NCBI RefSeq assembly: GCF_018812025.1
Contig: NC_063058.1
Location: 22,847,797-22,911,796 of the forward strand
Source: Megalobrama amblycephala
Lineage: Eukaryota > Chordata > Actinopteri > Cypriniformes > Xenocyprididae
Length of the DNA: 64,000 nucleotides
Direction of reading: 5' to 3'
Shown: positions 12,396 through 24,967 of the stretch, one piece after another
Layout: each line of letters opens with the position of its first letter
Numbering within the stretch: position 1 is the first letter of the stretch
Notes under the pieces: model-generated
Databases searched by the model: none
The model's input: the letters and a program-made list of their open reading frames with translations, nothing else
What the model was told of the DNA's origin: nothing
Position numbers and translations under genes: made by a program

Positions 12396-13080
12396 TGCAA
12401 GTCAGCACAGGCCTTTGACACGGTTGATGTGTCTTGGATCATTCAAAAGTGACAAATAAACTAGGCATGTGCTAAGTGTATCTGTCAGAAGTTTGTGCTG
12501 TATTTAGACATAAAAGTTTGTGACAAACAAGTGAAGACAAGTTTGGCTCATTTCACACTTATAGCCTTGTAGTACACACATTCGCACATTCTCACAATCC
12601 CCAAGCTGAGACACTGGGGATATGACTGTATTTCATGTGTATCACATTTTTATTTGTCTCTCCTCAACAAACTTTTCCAGGTCAAAAAGTACTGAAGATG
12701 TCACAGCCAATTGTAAGGCTTCAAGCTGGCCAATTAGGTGATGCAGAATTTTTGGGTCTTCTTTGGTTATGTAAAATCAGTTCCACCTTCTTTTTTAAAA
12801 GTTATCTGTACACATCAGTAGTATGTGAAAAAAAAGTATAAAAAAGAATAGGAAAAAAAAGCACAGCAGAGATAAGATGCTATGATAAATAAAAATTAAA
12901 AGCTATTGTTTTTCTTAAATGGAAAAAATAAATGATTGACAGTTCCGATTGGTCCACATTTTCAAAAATTGACACTGAAAAAAAAAAGTCACTATGAATT
13001 CAGAATTGACAATTCTATTACAGTACTTATCAATAATTCATCCGTGCCATCTTTTTTTTTTTTTTTTTTTTAATTCATGT
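12396..13080. other. unassigned sequence with poly-T tract
   Basis: No repeat family or gene recognised. A T run lies at about 13052-13072. A good-looking acceptor (CTTTTCCAG, ending 12680) is followed by GTAAGG at 12713, which would define a 32-base exon. This is too short to credit alone. Confidence 0.3.
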
Positions 13081-13084
13081 GCCC

Positions 13085-13345
13085 TAATAATCTTTAATCA
13101 AAATAACATCCCCTCCATTTTGCAGCTCTCTTCTCTTCTCTGATGACGTGTTTACTGGCGTGAGGGCGGGGCTACCTGTCACTTGCATGATATCGACCAA
13201 TAGCAAACCACAACCATCCAATCAATTCCTGAGAGACAAAATCAAGTCCTGCCCTTTTTTCTTGTTCGAGAAGCCGTTTCACTTGGATATACGTCACAAC
13301 ATGGTAGAAAAGACTATCGTAACTTCCGTTTCATGCTGACTTCAA
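13085..13345. repeat. dispersed repeat, locus 1 of a family also at 41935-42170
   Basis: The block from ATCGACCAATAGCAAACC to TTCCGTTTCATGC aligns with 42005-42165 at high identity. The segment before it, AATCTTTAATCAAAATA, recurs at about 39535 and 47340. Class unknown; there are no clear ends. Confidence 0.65.
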
Positions 13346-14465
13346 AAGCAAGGCACTTATGTGCGATGCACTGAATGGTCAAAGACGTCCATCTAGCACA
13401 TGTTTACATAGAAAAATAATTAAAAACCATGCAGCACAGCGCAATGCGAAAGCGCTTTCTGTGTCAACTAAACCCTATTTATCCCACTTCAATGGGTAGA
13501 AGCATCAAAACGTACAAGAAACAGATGTCAAAGACAGATGTCAGCATTTCACCTTGTCTGATTTTGTTGCAAACATGCTTTCAGTCCTCAGCGATGTACA
13601 GAATGAAGCAATCCATAGCACTAGCTTTTATAGGCTTGCTGAATGGAGACAGCAAAATTATCCATTCATAATGATTTTTTTTAACTTCTTTTCACTAAAA
13701 ACTGTCATGTGTATGTTGATTATGGGGTGTTGAGGGTCCATTTTCAGGAAAGGAATCAACTTTGTGGAATCAATTAGCCTGAGGAAGAATCTCTCTCAGG
13801 TTGAATAACTCCAAAGCATACAAAATTAGGCTTGCCACTTACATTATACCTGACAGACCTTGGGTCCTATAGTCGAAATCAATACAAATGAAGAGTTTGT
13901 CATTTTGGGGTCATCTCATGACCGCATGGCATGTCTTGGGGTTCCTCACAGCATCAACACCAGAGCCTTGGAGACCTATTATGAGTAGGCCCCGGACAGA
14001 GACTTTGCTTCCAGCACTTTCCTGATGAAATGCCACATGTTTTATGGGTAGTAACTCTGTGGTGGACAGGGTCATAATGAGCCCGTGGAGAACCAGACAT
14101 CTGTCAGCGCTGGGCTTGTGTGTGTGTCCATATGTGACAAATATGAAAGAGAAACTAAAGAGAGGAAGACTGAATGAGAAATAAGAACGAGACCAAAAGA
14201 TACAAGACTCCCGAGGACAGCAAATTCAGTAGTCAAATGGTACAGACACACATTATACCTATAAGGAAGTTCTTGGGCTTGGGAAAATGTGCAGATTGTA
14301 CTGCCTTGTTTGTTACTGCTGGCATTAATAAAGGTAATTTATGGAGAAACTATAGATTATTGATCCAAGCTCTAATCTGAGGTGATTTTCCCCCTTCTTT
14401 TTTAACCTCTGATTTATGAAAACTTTAAAAGAGAAAATTGAATTTTACATTTTCCTAAAAACATA
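13346..14465. other. unassigned sequence
   Basis: No recognisable repeat, RNA or coding region. Confidence 0.4.
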
Positions 14466-14950
14466 CACTTACAAAAAAAGGTGCTATATAGCACTAAAAG
14501 TGGTTCTTGGCTCATAATCATAGGGGAACCACTTCTGGTGCCATGTAGCACCATATCTTTAAACGTGCTCAACAGCACCTTTGTCAAATGGTGCTATGTA
14601 GAACCCCTAAGTGGTGCCATATTACATTTTATTTCTTCAACAAAAATGGTGCTAAACAGCACCAACAGTGGTTCTTTGGCTCGTAAAGAACCTTTAAAGG
14701 GGCTTAACAAGTTCTTTGAACAGCAGTGGTGCTATAAAGCACCTTAACCACCTCAAAGAACCACTGAAGAACCATACAGGGGCTTAACAGGTCCTGTATA
14801 CAGTAGCGGTGCTATGTAGTACCTCAGTCATCCCAAAGAACCGCTGAAGAACCACTGAAGAACCACTGAAGCACCAAGATTTGGTGCTATACAGCATTTA
14901 AAGTGGTTCCCCTAAGATTACAAGCCAAAGAACCACTTTTAGTGTATACG
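14466..14950. mobile_element. fold-back MITE built of GGTGCTAT/ATAGCACC blocks
   Basis: Starts GGTGCTATATAGCACTAAAAGTGGTTC and is matched at the far end by GAACCACTTTTAGTG. In between, GGTGCTATGTAG, TAGCACC and AAAGAACC modules alternate in both orientations at least eight times, so the whole 480 bases can fold on itself. It is non-coding. A solo relative of the end (AAAATAAAGGTTCTTT) is at about 38914. Confidence 0.7.
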
Positions 14951-15078
14951 TGAAACTGTGTGAAAATTAAAACCACAATAAAGCGTCATTATGTGGTTGC
15001 TAATGTGTGTTTTTTTTTTTACCATTCTTTGTTATATGCTTGCTATATGGTAAATGGTTTCTTACACCATGTCCTAAC

Positions 15079-16316
15079 CAGTGTTGGAGAAAGTTACTTT
15101 TAAAAGTAATGCATTACAATATTGCGTCACTCCCTAAAAAAGTAACTAATTGCATTACTTAGTTACTTTTTATGGAAAGTAATGCGTTAAGTTACTTTTG
15201 CATTACTTTTTCTCATCTGGGCTGTGCTGTTTGTTTGTTTTTATAATAACAAAAAGTTCTATTTTTGGCAAATGTAAAGACCCGTTCACACCAAAAGTGA
15301 AATGAATAAGCCTCAGGCTGACGGAAATGCAAATTCACGCCTGTACAGTAGAGGGCGCAGCTCAAACAAACAAGCCTTTCAGCTGTTCAGCCATTCAGGA
15401 ATACAGAAGAATAAGACACAGGAGAAGTAAATGTATACTCAAATTTAGTTTAGAACTACGGTGCGTTCCAAACGGGATATATCGCCCTCCGAAGGGCACT
15501 TCGGAGTGAAAATAATCATGGCCGCCATATTGAAGGGTCGTTCCAAACTGAAGTGCTCAAAACTGGCACTTCAAAGGGCCCTTCGGAATGAAGGATTTCG
15601 AAGGGAACAACTGATGGACACTTCGGGCCCCCATGATCCTTTGCACAGGGAAGTTTGACGTCACAGAATGGGTACAGGAGGCTAGGAGTTCGATTTTAAC
15701 TATAAAGGTATGTATAATATTTTTATGTACTACTGTAATATTTATACGAGTTAGATTTGGTACATTATTATGGTCAAAACGACATTGTACTTCAACAAAA
15801 AAACTTTACAGCTCCCTTTATCAGTCCATTCAAATGTTTAAAATACATATATACAATATAGCCTACATGCGATAAACCTAAAATAAATAAATAAATAAAC
15901 TAACGTTAAATAAAGGGCGCAGCTTGCACAATCTACTCCTCCTTGATTGTCTCGTTAAGATGACGCAGAAGTGCGTTCCAAAAAAAGAGTTTTTTTGACC
16001 CCTACACCCTTCATCCCTTCGAAGCTCTCACTCCGGAGGGTAAACCCTTTGAAGGGATTAGGGCATAGGGATGAGCCCTTCCGAATGGAACGCAGGGATA
16101 GTCTAGAATAATCATCATGTTCACACACTGCACAAACAATGCCTTTGCACTCCTGATTTCTCTCAACATGGGGACAGGAGAGCTGTCAGTCAATACATGG
16201 GAAAACAAAGTAACTTGCGTTTTTGAAAAAGTAACTAAGATATTTTGTTGTAAATGTTAAAGTAATGCATTACTTTACTAGTTACTTGAAGAAAGTAATC
16301 TGATTACATAACTCGC
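15079..16316. mobile_element. hAT-like MITE rich in AAGTTACTTTT repeats
   Basis: The left end CAGTGTTGGAGAAAGTTAC is a familiar fish hAT MITE start. The right part carries inverted AGTAATGCATTAC and AAGTAACT motifs. Flanks GTCCTAAC (15071-15078) and GTCCCAAC (16317-16324) match 7 of 8, suggesting a target duplication, but the expected CCAACACTG right terminus is missing. The right end is therefore uncertain. A second element is nested at 15462-16094. Confidence 0.65.
15462..16094. mobile_element. nested TIR element, TGCGTTCCA ends
   Basis: Ends TGCGTTCCAAACGG and CCGAATGGAACGCA are inverted with two mismatches. Subterminal CCCTTCGGAGTG/CTCCGGAGGG repeats fold as well. The motif TGCGTTCCAA recurs internally at 15971. 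No coding region and no clear target duplication. Confidence 0.65.
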
Positions 16317-16324
16317 GTCCCAAC

Positions 16325-18119
16325 CAGATGAGATTCTAGTGACAAAAAAACAATCACAAATCACAGCCAATCAGAAGAGCGTTGCAAGTGCAATGAAATG
16401 GATAAGTACAAAACCAATAAAGCTGTAACCAATAAGCTACAGATCAATCCTACTTACAACCTGCTAGTGGCTAACCAGGAGGATTCCCAGGGCAGACTGC
16501 TGGGTAGACATGCTGGAGACAGTGATATGGCTTGTTTTAGCCAATTTAAAGGGATAGTTCACCCAAAATGAGCACACACACATTTTGTTTGAAACAACAT
16601 TGTCCCCTTGTCTGCCATGCATTAAAACGGGCTTCACAGTGCATATTCAAATCACTGTGACACCATAATTAAACTATGAAATTACATGTTCTGCTTATGG
16701 TTTGTTCCCCATGGCACTAATTAGGACTTCCTATTTAATGGCACAATGAAAGCAGTGAGTTGCATTTGTAATATTTATTTGGTTTGTCACATTTTTTTTT
16801 CGAATCAATGTGTTATTATCAACTGCGTCGGAGCAGTTTTGGAAAGATGGTGTGATAATGACCCATTTCAGACAGACTCGTCTTTTGTGTGGCTGCAGTA
16901 TTTTTAGACATATTAACCAGGGAATTATTTCCCTTGGCTGTACCCCACAGCTATTTTGGTAAAACATATCATTTGTGTAACTTACAATATATTTAGGAAA
17001 AGTTTAGGTTCATGAAATAAGATGTAGTCCAGATGATTGAACATGCACAAGATTATAACGGTAATAATGGAGTGTAAAAAAAAAAAAAATCAATAACTTA
17101 CCGACGCAAGCAGGAATAGTATACAATATGTTAATTTCAGCAGTCATTCTGACCTGCTTCCATATAATGCATGCTAATTTACAGCAACTAATTAGTGATA
17201 AAATGTGGTGAATTTTAGTTAAACAATGAAGTTTGAGGGTGTTTAATCAGCTGCACTTGAGCTTAGAACACAAACGTGATTGAGAAAGGTGTAGGAACTC
17301 ATTTGAATGGTTTGCTGTCATTGAGGGCACATGAAGTGAAGTCCACAAGTTCTTATGTTCAATTCTTTGATAATTATATACAATTACGCAGGGAATAATT
17401 AAATCCATCATTATCTCAAGTACAGTGCACTAAAAAGAGAGCAGAACGAGAAAATGTTTGATTGTGATAATTACTGAAATTATTACATGAAGACATCACC
17501 TCATAATTCAGGAATACTTCATTCCCAACCAAGGCCTTGAAACATAGTTAACAAGAAAACAAAGTTAGTGAACACTTTTACAGTATATCATAATCAGGGC
17601 TAGAGAAATCAACTGGAAACAGATCGTACAATGCGCTTATGTGAAGTGGCTCTTATTTATTTATTTAAATATATAAGAAATATTTATGGATCTGGACGTA
17701 GGCCAGACTAAACCCCCATGAGCTTCCCCACAAGCACAACAGCTGGTATGTGTTAAGCATCAAATAATTTCTGTTAATGATGTTGTACTATAGATGAATT
17801 TCTACAGGCTACAGAAACCTATTCCAATCTATACATGGTCTCTAATGATTGAAGTGTAATTGATAGGTTTCCCCTTACCAGAGGCACTCAAGAGATTTCC
17901 AAAAAGCCAACCCCTAAAATACAACTTCATTCATATTTTATTCAAGCTAAAAGTTTAACCACTGCAAAATGTATAACTCTTCACCCTATTCAACTGAATT
18001 ATTGATGTTACTTAAGCCTGCAGAGGCAAATGCATCGCATTTACCCTGCAACAATGTATACTGTTGTTATGCTCTTCACATCATAACTTGGTTTTCCAAG
18101 AACACTATAATCAAACCAT
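16325..18119. other. mostly unassigned; one solo transposon end
   Basis: At 16550-16585, after TTAA (16546-16549), the sequence AGGGATAGTTCACCC is a lone left end of the AGGGATAG family; it decays quickly into a CA run. The rest shows nothing recognisable. A minus-strand donor-like CGTCG/GTAAGT near 17100 has no supporting exon. Confidence 0.4.
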
Positions 18120-18123
18120 TTAA

Positions 18124-18618
18124 AGTGCCACTATTTAAGGTTCTGAATATTGTTTTGGGAGTGTCCTACAACAGGTTTACATGCATGCGAGGTCAAAAAA
18201 CACTTTCGTTTTCTCATAATATACATTTAATTTCACCACAGTTCGTAAACGATTCGTTAGAAGCAGTTTGAAGAATCAGTCTCTCTAAACCCTTCCTCTG
18301 CGTGAGCCTACAATGCTCTGATTGGTCAGATGGCCAGTGCTTTGTGATTGGTCTATGAATTTTCCCAGGCGTCTGCGAGCGCAATAAGTGGGCGGGCAAT
18401 ATGCTAATGTTTCATTGTGATGTCACAACGAAACAGCTTGGGATTCATTTTACAAACGACTCATTTAATTGACTCAGAGTCGACTCTTACTTTTGAGAGA
18501 CAATAACTTTATATGGTGCACTTTCAGATTTAAATATTTGCAGGATGTTTTCATTCACTTAGAGCTATGTTAAACACTACATGACAGGTAATTTTCAAAA
18601 ATCCATAATAGGGGCACT
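18124..18618. mobile_element. TTAA-flanked MITE, AGTGCC ends
   Basis: Begins AGTGCCACTAT and ends ATAGGGGCACT, with TTAA at 18120-18123 and 18619-18622. It is 495 bp and non-coding, with one mismatch in the first ten TIR positions. Confidence 0.8.
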
Positions 18619-18870
18619 TTAAACATATTTTAAACAAAGCAGACAAAGCAGTCTATCTATGTTATCTTTACAGCACTTGCAAGTCAGCAATGTATTGATA
18701 TTCCTCAAACACTCTGGTTAAAGTTTGTTCAAAACCCCAAACCGCAAGTATTATACATATTCATTCAATTAGCCTGAGCCTCTTAACATGGCAAATTAGC
18801 CTTCCAGTTTGGCTTAAAACTGACATCATGACTACTATAGCAGTATTTCATTTACACAGAACCACCAATT

Positions 18871-19418
18871 TCAAGGTCCAGAAAGGTACTAAAGACATCG
18901 TTAAAAAAGTCAACGTGACTGCAGTGGTTTAACCTTAATTTTATGAAGCGACGAGAATACTTTTTGTGCGCAAAAACAAAACAAAAATACGACTTTATTC
19001 AACAATATCTTCTCTTCTGTGTCATTCTCATATGCTGTTTACATCCAGTGCTTCCAGGTTCTACATCAGAATGCCAACTCATTATTGGCTGGCTCCTGCT
19101 TCACCATCACACTCTGCCAATACTGAGCCTGTGTTCTGATGTAGAACCTGGAAGCCCTGAACGTAAACAGTGTATGTTTCTGTAAAAACATACAAAAAGT
19201 ATTCCCGTCGCTTCATAAAATTAAGGTTGAACCACTGCAGTCACGTCGATTGTTTTAACAAAGTCTTTAGTAGCTTTCTGGACCTTGAAAGTGGTGGTTT
19301 AATTGCTGTCTATGGACTAGTCATATACATCTCGGATTTTATCAAAAATATCTTAATTTGTGTTCTGAAGATAAACGAAGGTCTTACGAGTGTGGAATTT
19401 TTTGGGTGAACTAACCCT
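18871..19418. mobile_element. truncated AGGGTTAG-family TTAA element
   Basis: Carries the ACGAGAATAC...GTATTCCCGTCG inverted pair of the family at 7616. The right end GGTGAACTAACCCT abuts TTAA (19419-19422). The left arm lacks its outer ~200 bases. Confidence 0.75.
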
Positions 19419-19422
19419 TTAA

Positions 19423-20071
19423 TGTTACACCGAAGCATACATAATCCATCAGGTTCAGTTGATGCATGGCAATAGTGCATTACGTTTTGTTGTTTTGTCT
19501 GGAATACTCAAAGCTGATTGGTCAATCAAGCCACCCTGTGGGCTGAAATTTTCTAGTCTGTTCATTTGGGCAACTAAAACTTATGCTCAGGGGTGTTGCT
19601 AGTTGGGGGAAAAGGGGTACTGAGTATATGGGGCCCAGAAGCAATGGGGGCCCATAACAATCTCCCCCAAGGGCCCTTGCAACCCAATGCAATAAACAGT
19701 AGGGTGCCTAGAAAACATAGCGATTCCACTGCCAATGCTATACATTCATGTCTCTTGTATCACCATGGTCTCACTCCCTCTTATTTCATACAAACGCAAT
19801 TTGTGCCATCTAGTGTAAAAGATATGGATTGTAATAAAATATGACCTCAGAATACTTCAATAGTCAGACTTTTCTGGCAAAATAAACATGACATTTAGCA
19901 AGTAGCAAGGTGGTAACTTCACTGTTTTTGAGGCAGTTAAAGTTACAGCTCTGAAGTATGTTTTACCCGCTTAATCTCTCTTTCTCTCTCTCTCTAAAAA
20001 AATCTTTTTTTTAGCCAGGTTACCACCTTGGGTGTGCATTATTTGTCAATAATTTGTCAGTTATTCCTTAC
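19423..20071. other. unassigned, with a possible one-ended hAT fragment
   Basis: CAGGGGTGTTGCTAG at about 19587 resembles a hAT terminus, followed by G/C-runs to about 19690. No matching right end was found. A short CT run is near 19980. Confidence 0.35.
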
Positions 20072-20075
20072 TTAA

Positions 20076-20823
20076 AGGCACACTATGTAGTTTTTCACCA
20101 CTAGAGGTCGCCTATTAAAAAAAAGGTGTAGCTTGATGATGCCAAGATTGAGCACGGATTCTTGGGAGATGTCGTCTTCACCTCACAGCCGGTGGAGGAA
20201 AAGAATCGGGACGGGACTCGGGCAGAAATCATGTTCATGGGTGATATTATTAACATTACTGTAGTATGAAGCAGAGCAGGGCAGAATGCTGTGGGAGCGC
20301 AACAAGGCAGCTGAAGCAATTGCTAATGAGAGACGAGCGCTACACGAGGGCAGCGGAACTTTTATTATGCCACAGTCGCTGCTTCTGCTTCTTCCAGTCA
20401 AGCATATGTGGGGTAAAGCAGCACTGTTTATTATATTAGATACTTTTGAGTGTGTTGAAAATTATGTTATAACATTACTTTGTAAGTTCGCTCGGCAGCT
20501 GCTATCAGTGGTAAATTCAAGAAAAAAATCAAGTTTTCTGTCTATAAATGAATCCAAAGAGTTGTTCCATTGCCTAATAAAACATAAAATATATTAAAGC
20601 GTCTCTGGTGTTTCCATGGTTTCTACAAAATAAAACCAGAAATAGAAGGTAACACAGGTATGATGTCATTGATAGGTGACACATTGGACACGGTCCGTGT
20701 CCTATGTAAAAATGGCTTATTTCTCTGGATTTAAACATTCTTGGGATAACGTAAGTACACAAGTCAACAAAATATATAACACTGTTCTAGTGGTTTTTGG
20801 ATATTTTAATCCATATTGTGCCT
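20076..20823. mobile_element. TTAA-flanked MITE, AGGCACACTATG ends
   Basis: Starts AGGCACACTATGTAG and ends CATATTGTGCCT, with TTAA at 20072-20075 and 20824-20827. It is 748 bp. Right-end-only relatives lie at about 25880-26223 and 55740-55844 (ending ATATTGCACCT). Confidence 0.8.
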
Positions 20824-20827
20824 TTAA

Positions 20828-22548
20828 TGTATGCATGGCTCACAATATCTTTCTTTTGCACAAATCTATTTGAAATACAATTAAACAATTAAATGACCGC
20901 AGCGCAGGTTGATTTACTGCCGTTCACCCTTACGAGTCATCAGAGAATTGAGAAACTTCAAACGAGTGCACACTGAACAAAATGAAAGGAAATGCTCATT
21001 TATCCTCTCATTTCTGAAAGGAAAGCTGTTTCACCGAACACCCCCGGCCACACGTTCATTCACCTTTGCTTCCACGCCAAAGTGATTCTGAAAAATGTAC
21101 AGATATAGAGCCTTATATTTAGTTTGACGTTAATGGCTCAATAGGTTCTTGTTTTTCTCGTTTTCTTTGTCCTTGTCTTTTTCACTTTGTAGCTTTTGCT
21201 TTATAGTCCTGTTTTGACATATTTCATTGGCCTTAGCTAGTGAGGCAGAAAAGAATTCAACCTTGCAATTCCTTTTTCATATCTCTCTTTTGTTATTATT
21301 GTTATTTTTTGTAAAACCTCTCTCTTGGTGTTGGTGGACTTACTAACCAAGGGGCCGTATATAATGGAACTCCATTCATCCAGATAAAAAGAATGTTGTT
21401 TCCACAGCAACAGGAGCCCATTAGACAGACACAATATGAAGCATCACTCACAGGGACATAAGATCTCTGACTAGTTCATTATTCCACACTTTACAAGGAA
21501 AATTAACTCACATTTTCCATGTGAGTTGTTGTCGGGCTTTAATGACATTCAGTGTCTATAAAACTGTTTTATCACAATATGTTGAAGACATCATTAAGAT
21601 ATTTGACTACAGTAATCATGGATGTGAGGTCTGCAGTATGCAGAATACCACACAAACAAGAACTATATCTCTTTACCAAATACACATTCTTGGTCTTATT
21701 GTGAATTTCTAAGGGCTGTCTTCACAAACTTTTATTAAAATCGAACCAGCTTTTCAGCTGGCATCACCAACATCACCAACTGCAATATCCTTTTGCAATA
21801 CGTTTTTTCAGTGAGTATGGGTTGCTTTTTCCAAATATTTTTGACATCCTTGGCCGTGAAGAGGTTCATATTGACTTTACACACCATAAGCAAAGGGTCA
21901 TGTGATTGTGTAATGAACAGCAAGTCTAATTATTACTGTGAATTGTGAATACCATATGGGATGACAATGACGGATATATCATACGCTCTCTCTGCACAGA
22001 TGACTAACCAAGCCATTTAATTTAAGTTATGGAAACTTAATCAGTCTCATTGAAATTAAAAGCATAACCATCTGCCCCCCCTCCCCCTCCCACCCTCTTG
22101 AAAGTAATTACCTAACACTAACCGCTAGCAGTGTAATGTTTTGATCTGTCCTCCAATTGTTTAATTTCATGCAAATGTATTCTCCTCATGCTCACAATGG
22201 TTCTTGGTGCAGTACAAGGCACACAAGCGCAAGATATCTGTACCACTGCACTGTTAGATTCAACAGAAAGCACAGACAAGAAGTCATTTATTTTAATCAA
22301 AACTAATGAAGTTTGGTGTGTGATTCTGGTTAATGTGAAGACTGATGCGAAAATGAAAACAAGTTCACAAGCAAGCTGCACTAATTAACATTAGCACTCA
22401 TCTGTCTTTTTTTTTTACCCCAAAGCATGTCTTTTTTTAATGAAAATATCTTTCCTTATACCAGTGTAATATTCTGAGACAACTATAAGTTCAGTTCCCT
22501 AAGAAGTGTAAACACTGTAGCTATATCCAAAATCATGGCCATTTAAAA
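20828..22548. other. unassigned sequence
   Basis: No repeat family or gene recognised. A C-rich tract lies at 22073-22096. Confidence 0.4.
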
Positions 22549-22550
22549 TA

Positions 22551-24103
22551 CAACCCCGATTCCAAAAAAGTTGGGACACTGTACAAATTGTGAATAAAAA
22601 CAGAATGCAATGATGTGGAAGTTTCAAATTTCAATAATTTATTCAGAATACAACATAGATGACATATCAAATGTTTAAAATGTATCATTTTAAGGGAAAA
22701 ATAAGTTGATTTTAAATTTTATGGCATCAACACATCTCAAAAAAGTTGGGACAAGGCCATGTTTACCACTGTGTGGCATCCCCTCTTCTTTTTATAACAG
22801 TCTGCAAATGTCTGGGGACGGAGGAGACAAGTTGCTTAAGTTTAGGAATAGGAATGTTGTCCCATTCTTGTCTAATACAGGCTTCTTTGTCGCATCTTCC
22901 TCTTTTTTGATGCGCCAAATGTTTTCTATGGGTGAAAGATCTGGACTGCAGGCTGGCCATTTCAGTACCCGGATCCTTCTTCTACGCAGCCATGATGTTG
23001 TAATTGATGCAGTATGTGATCTGGCATTGTCATGTTGGAAAATGCAAGGTCTTCCCTGAAAGAGATGACGTGTGGATGGGAGCATATGTTGTTCTAGAAC
23101 TTGGATATACCTTTCAGCATTGATGGTGCCTTTCCAGATGTGTAAGCTGCCCATGCCACACGCACTCATGCAACCCCATACCATCAGAGATGCAGGCTTC
23201 TGAACTGAGCGCTGATAACAAGTTGGGTTGTCCTTGTCCTCTTTAGTATGGATGACATGGCATCCCAATTTTCCAAAAAGAACTTCAAATTTTGATTCAT
23301 CTGACCTCAGAACAGTTTTCCACTTTGCCACAGTCCATTTTAAATGAGCCTTGGCCCAGAGAAAACGTCTGTGCTTCTGGATCATGTTTAGATATGGCTT
23401 CTTTTTTGACCTATAGAGTTTTAGCCGGCAACGGCGAATGGCACGGTGGATTGTGTTCACCGGCAATGTTTCTGGAAGTATTCCTGAGCCCATGTTGTGA
23501 TTTCCATTACAGTAGCATTCCTGTATGTGATGCAGTGCCATCTAAGGCCTGAAGATCACGGGCATCCAGTATGATTTTCCAGCCTTGACCCTTACGCACA
23601 GAGATTGTTCCAGATTCTCTGAATCTTTGGATGATATTATACAATGTAGATGATGATAACTTCAAACTCTTTGCAAATTTTCTCTGAGAAGTTCCTTTCT
23701 GATATTGCTCCACTATTTTTCGCCGCAGCATTGGGGGAATTGATGATCCTCTGCCCATCTTGACTTCTGAGAGACACTGCCACTCTGAGAGGCTCTTTTT
23801 ATACCCAATCATGTTGCCAATTGACCTAATAAGTTGCAAATTGGTCCTCCAGCTGTTCCTTATATGTACATTTAACTTTTCCGGCCTCTTATTACTACCT
23901 GTCCCAACTTTTTTGGAATGTGTAGCTCCAAAATGAGCCAATATTTGGCATGACATTTCAAAATGTCTCACTTTCAACATTTGATATGTTATCTATATTC
24001 TATTGTGAAAAAAAATATATAAGTTTATGAGATTTGTAAATTATTGCATTCCTTTTTTATTCACAATTTGTACAGTGTCCCAACTTTTTTGGAGTCGGGT
24101 TTG
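22551..24103 (-). mobile_element. full-length Tc1-like transposon with IR/DR termini
   Basis: The element is 1553 bp with TA on both sides (22549-22550, 24104-24105). Termini CAACCCCGATTCC and GGAGTCGGGTTTG are inverted. Each terminal repeat is about 205 bases and carries two direct copies of AAAAAAGTTGGGACA, an outer (22563, 24077-24092) and an inner one (22739, 23901-23916). This IR/DR layout with doubled transposase binding sites is known from Sleeping-Beauty-like fish Tc1 elements. The enclosed transposase gene is broken. Confidence 0.95.
22763..23758 (-). pseudogene. Tc1-like DD34E transposase, frameshifted
   Basis: The cut-and-paste transposase of the enclosing element. The ATG at 23756-23758 begins MGRGSSIPPMLRRK, followed by the paired-like helix-turn-helix (KFAKSLKLSSSTLYNII). 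The frame is lost near 23540-23490 and resumes with NTIHRAIRRCRLK. Catalytic residues are all present: D in RSDESKF (23299-23301), D in FQHDNARSH (23029-23031), E in SPIENIW (22924-22926), with 34 residues between the last two. A further frameshift near 22905 separates the C-terminal block (EWDNIPIPKLKQLVSSVP) ending at 22763. The intact family protein is about 340 residues. The active site survives but no continuous protein can be made. Confidence 0.9.
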
Positions 24104-24124
24104 TATATTATGGAAGTTTGTACA

Positions 24125-24775
24125 AAAGGTAATTGCAACTTTTTATCTCACTATTCTGACTTTTTTATGGCAGTTGTGAGTTTACATCTCACAATTCTAA
24201 CTTTTTTTCCCCCTCAGAATTGCAGATATAAACTCAAATCTGAAGAATAAATTCAAAATTGGGAGAAATGGGTGGCACAGTGTCTCAGTGGCTAGCACGC
24301 TTCACAGCAAGAAGGTCCCTGGTTCGAGTCCCGGCTGAGCTTGGAGTCCTTTCTGTGTGGAGTTGTGTGTCTATGTGGGTTTCCCCAGCACAATCCATGC
24401 AGTATAGGTGAATTGGAGCTGCTAAATTGTGTGAATGTGTGTGAGTCCCAGGCCATGTAATGGGGAGGGTTGGGGGAAAAGATCTAGCAACCTTCCCTGG
24501 AAAAATCATTGCCAAGATTGGACAGTCAGCTCACAATTCTGACATTTTCTCACAATTGTGAGTTTATATCTCACAATTTTGACTTTATAATTTGCAATTG
24601 CGAGTTTATATCTTGCAGTTCTGAGAAAAAAAAATTCAGAATTGTGAGAAGTAAACTCACAGTTGCCAGAAAAAAAAAATCAGAATTGTGAGAAATAAAC
24701 TCGCAGTTGCCAAAAAAAAAAGTCAGAATTGTTAGGTAAAAAGTCATAATTACCCTTTTTATTTTTTATTCAGTG
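24125..24775. repeat. CACAATTCTGAC / GTCAGAATTGTG inverted tandem array
   Basis: Left half units read TCACAATTCTGACTTTTT; right half units read the reverse complement GTCAGAATTGTGAG with AAACTCRCAGTTGCC spacers. Units are about 40 bases and the array is palindromic overall. A SINE is inserted in its centre at 24268-24515. A small relative is at 6335-6440. Confidence 0.7.
24268..24515 (+). mobile_element. degraded tRNA-derived SINE (DANA-like)
   Basis: The 5' region has a box A-like TGGCACAGTGTCTCAGTGG and box B GGTTCGAGTCC (about 24321-24331), followed by the TCTGTGTGGAGTT and GTGGGTTTCC blocks and a TATAGGTGAATT segment. From memory this order matches the zebrafish DANA SINE. Several blocks are shortened and the usual tail is missing, so it is an old copy without obvious target duplication. 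Confidence 0.75.
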
Positions 24776-24967
24776 ATAGAAACAAGCTTCCAAATTGTAC
24801 ATAGTATGAAGTAGGAATGAAATCAAATGTTATACATTTGCCATGTTGTCACATGTTACTTGCGGCCTCAGTTGTGTTGCTTCATCGCCATTCACAACTC
24901 CTCTCACATGACCGGGAGACTCCTGGGTACTTTTTTGGCTTCTGTTTTATTAATACTATGAATTTGG

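Noticed and set aside
24298..24335. A possible functional tRNA gene because of the box B match
   Set aside because: No acceptor or anticodon stem can be formed; the downstream blocks identify a SINE.
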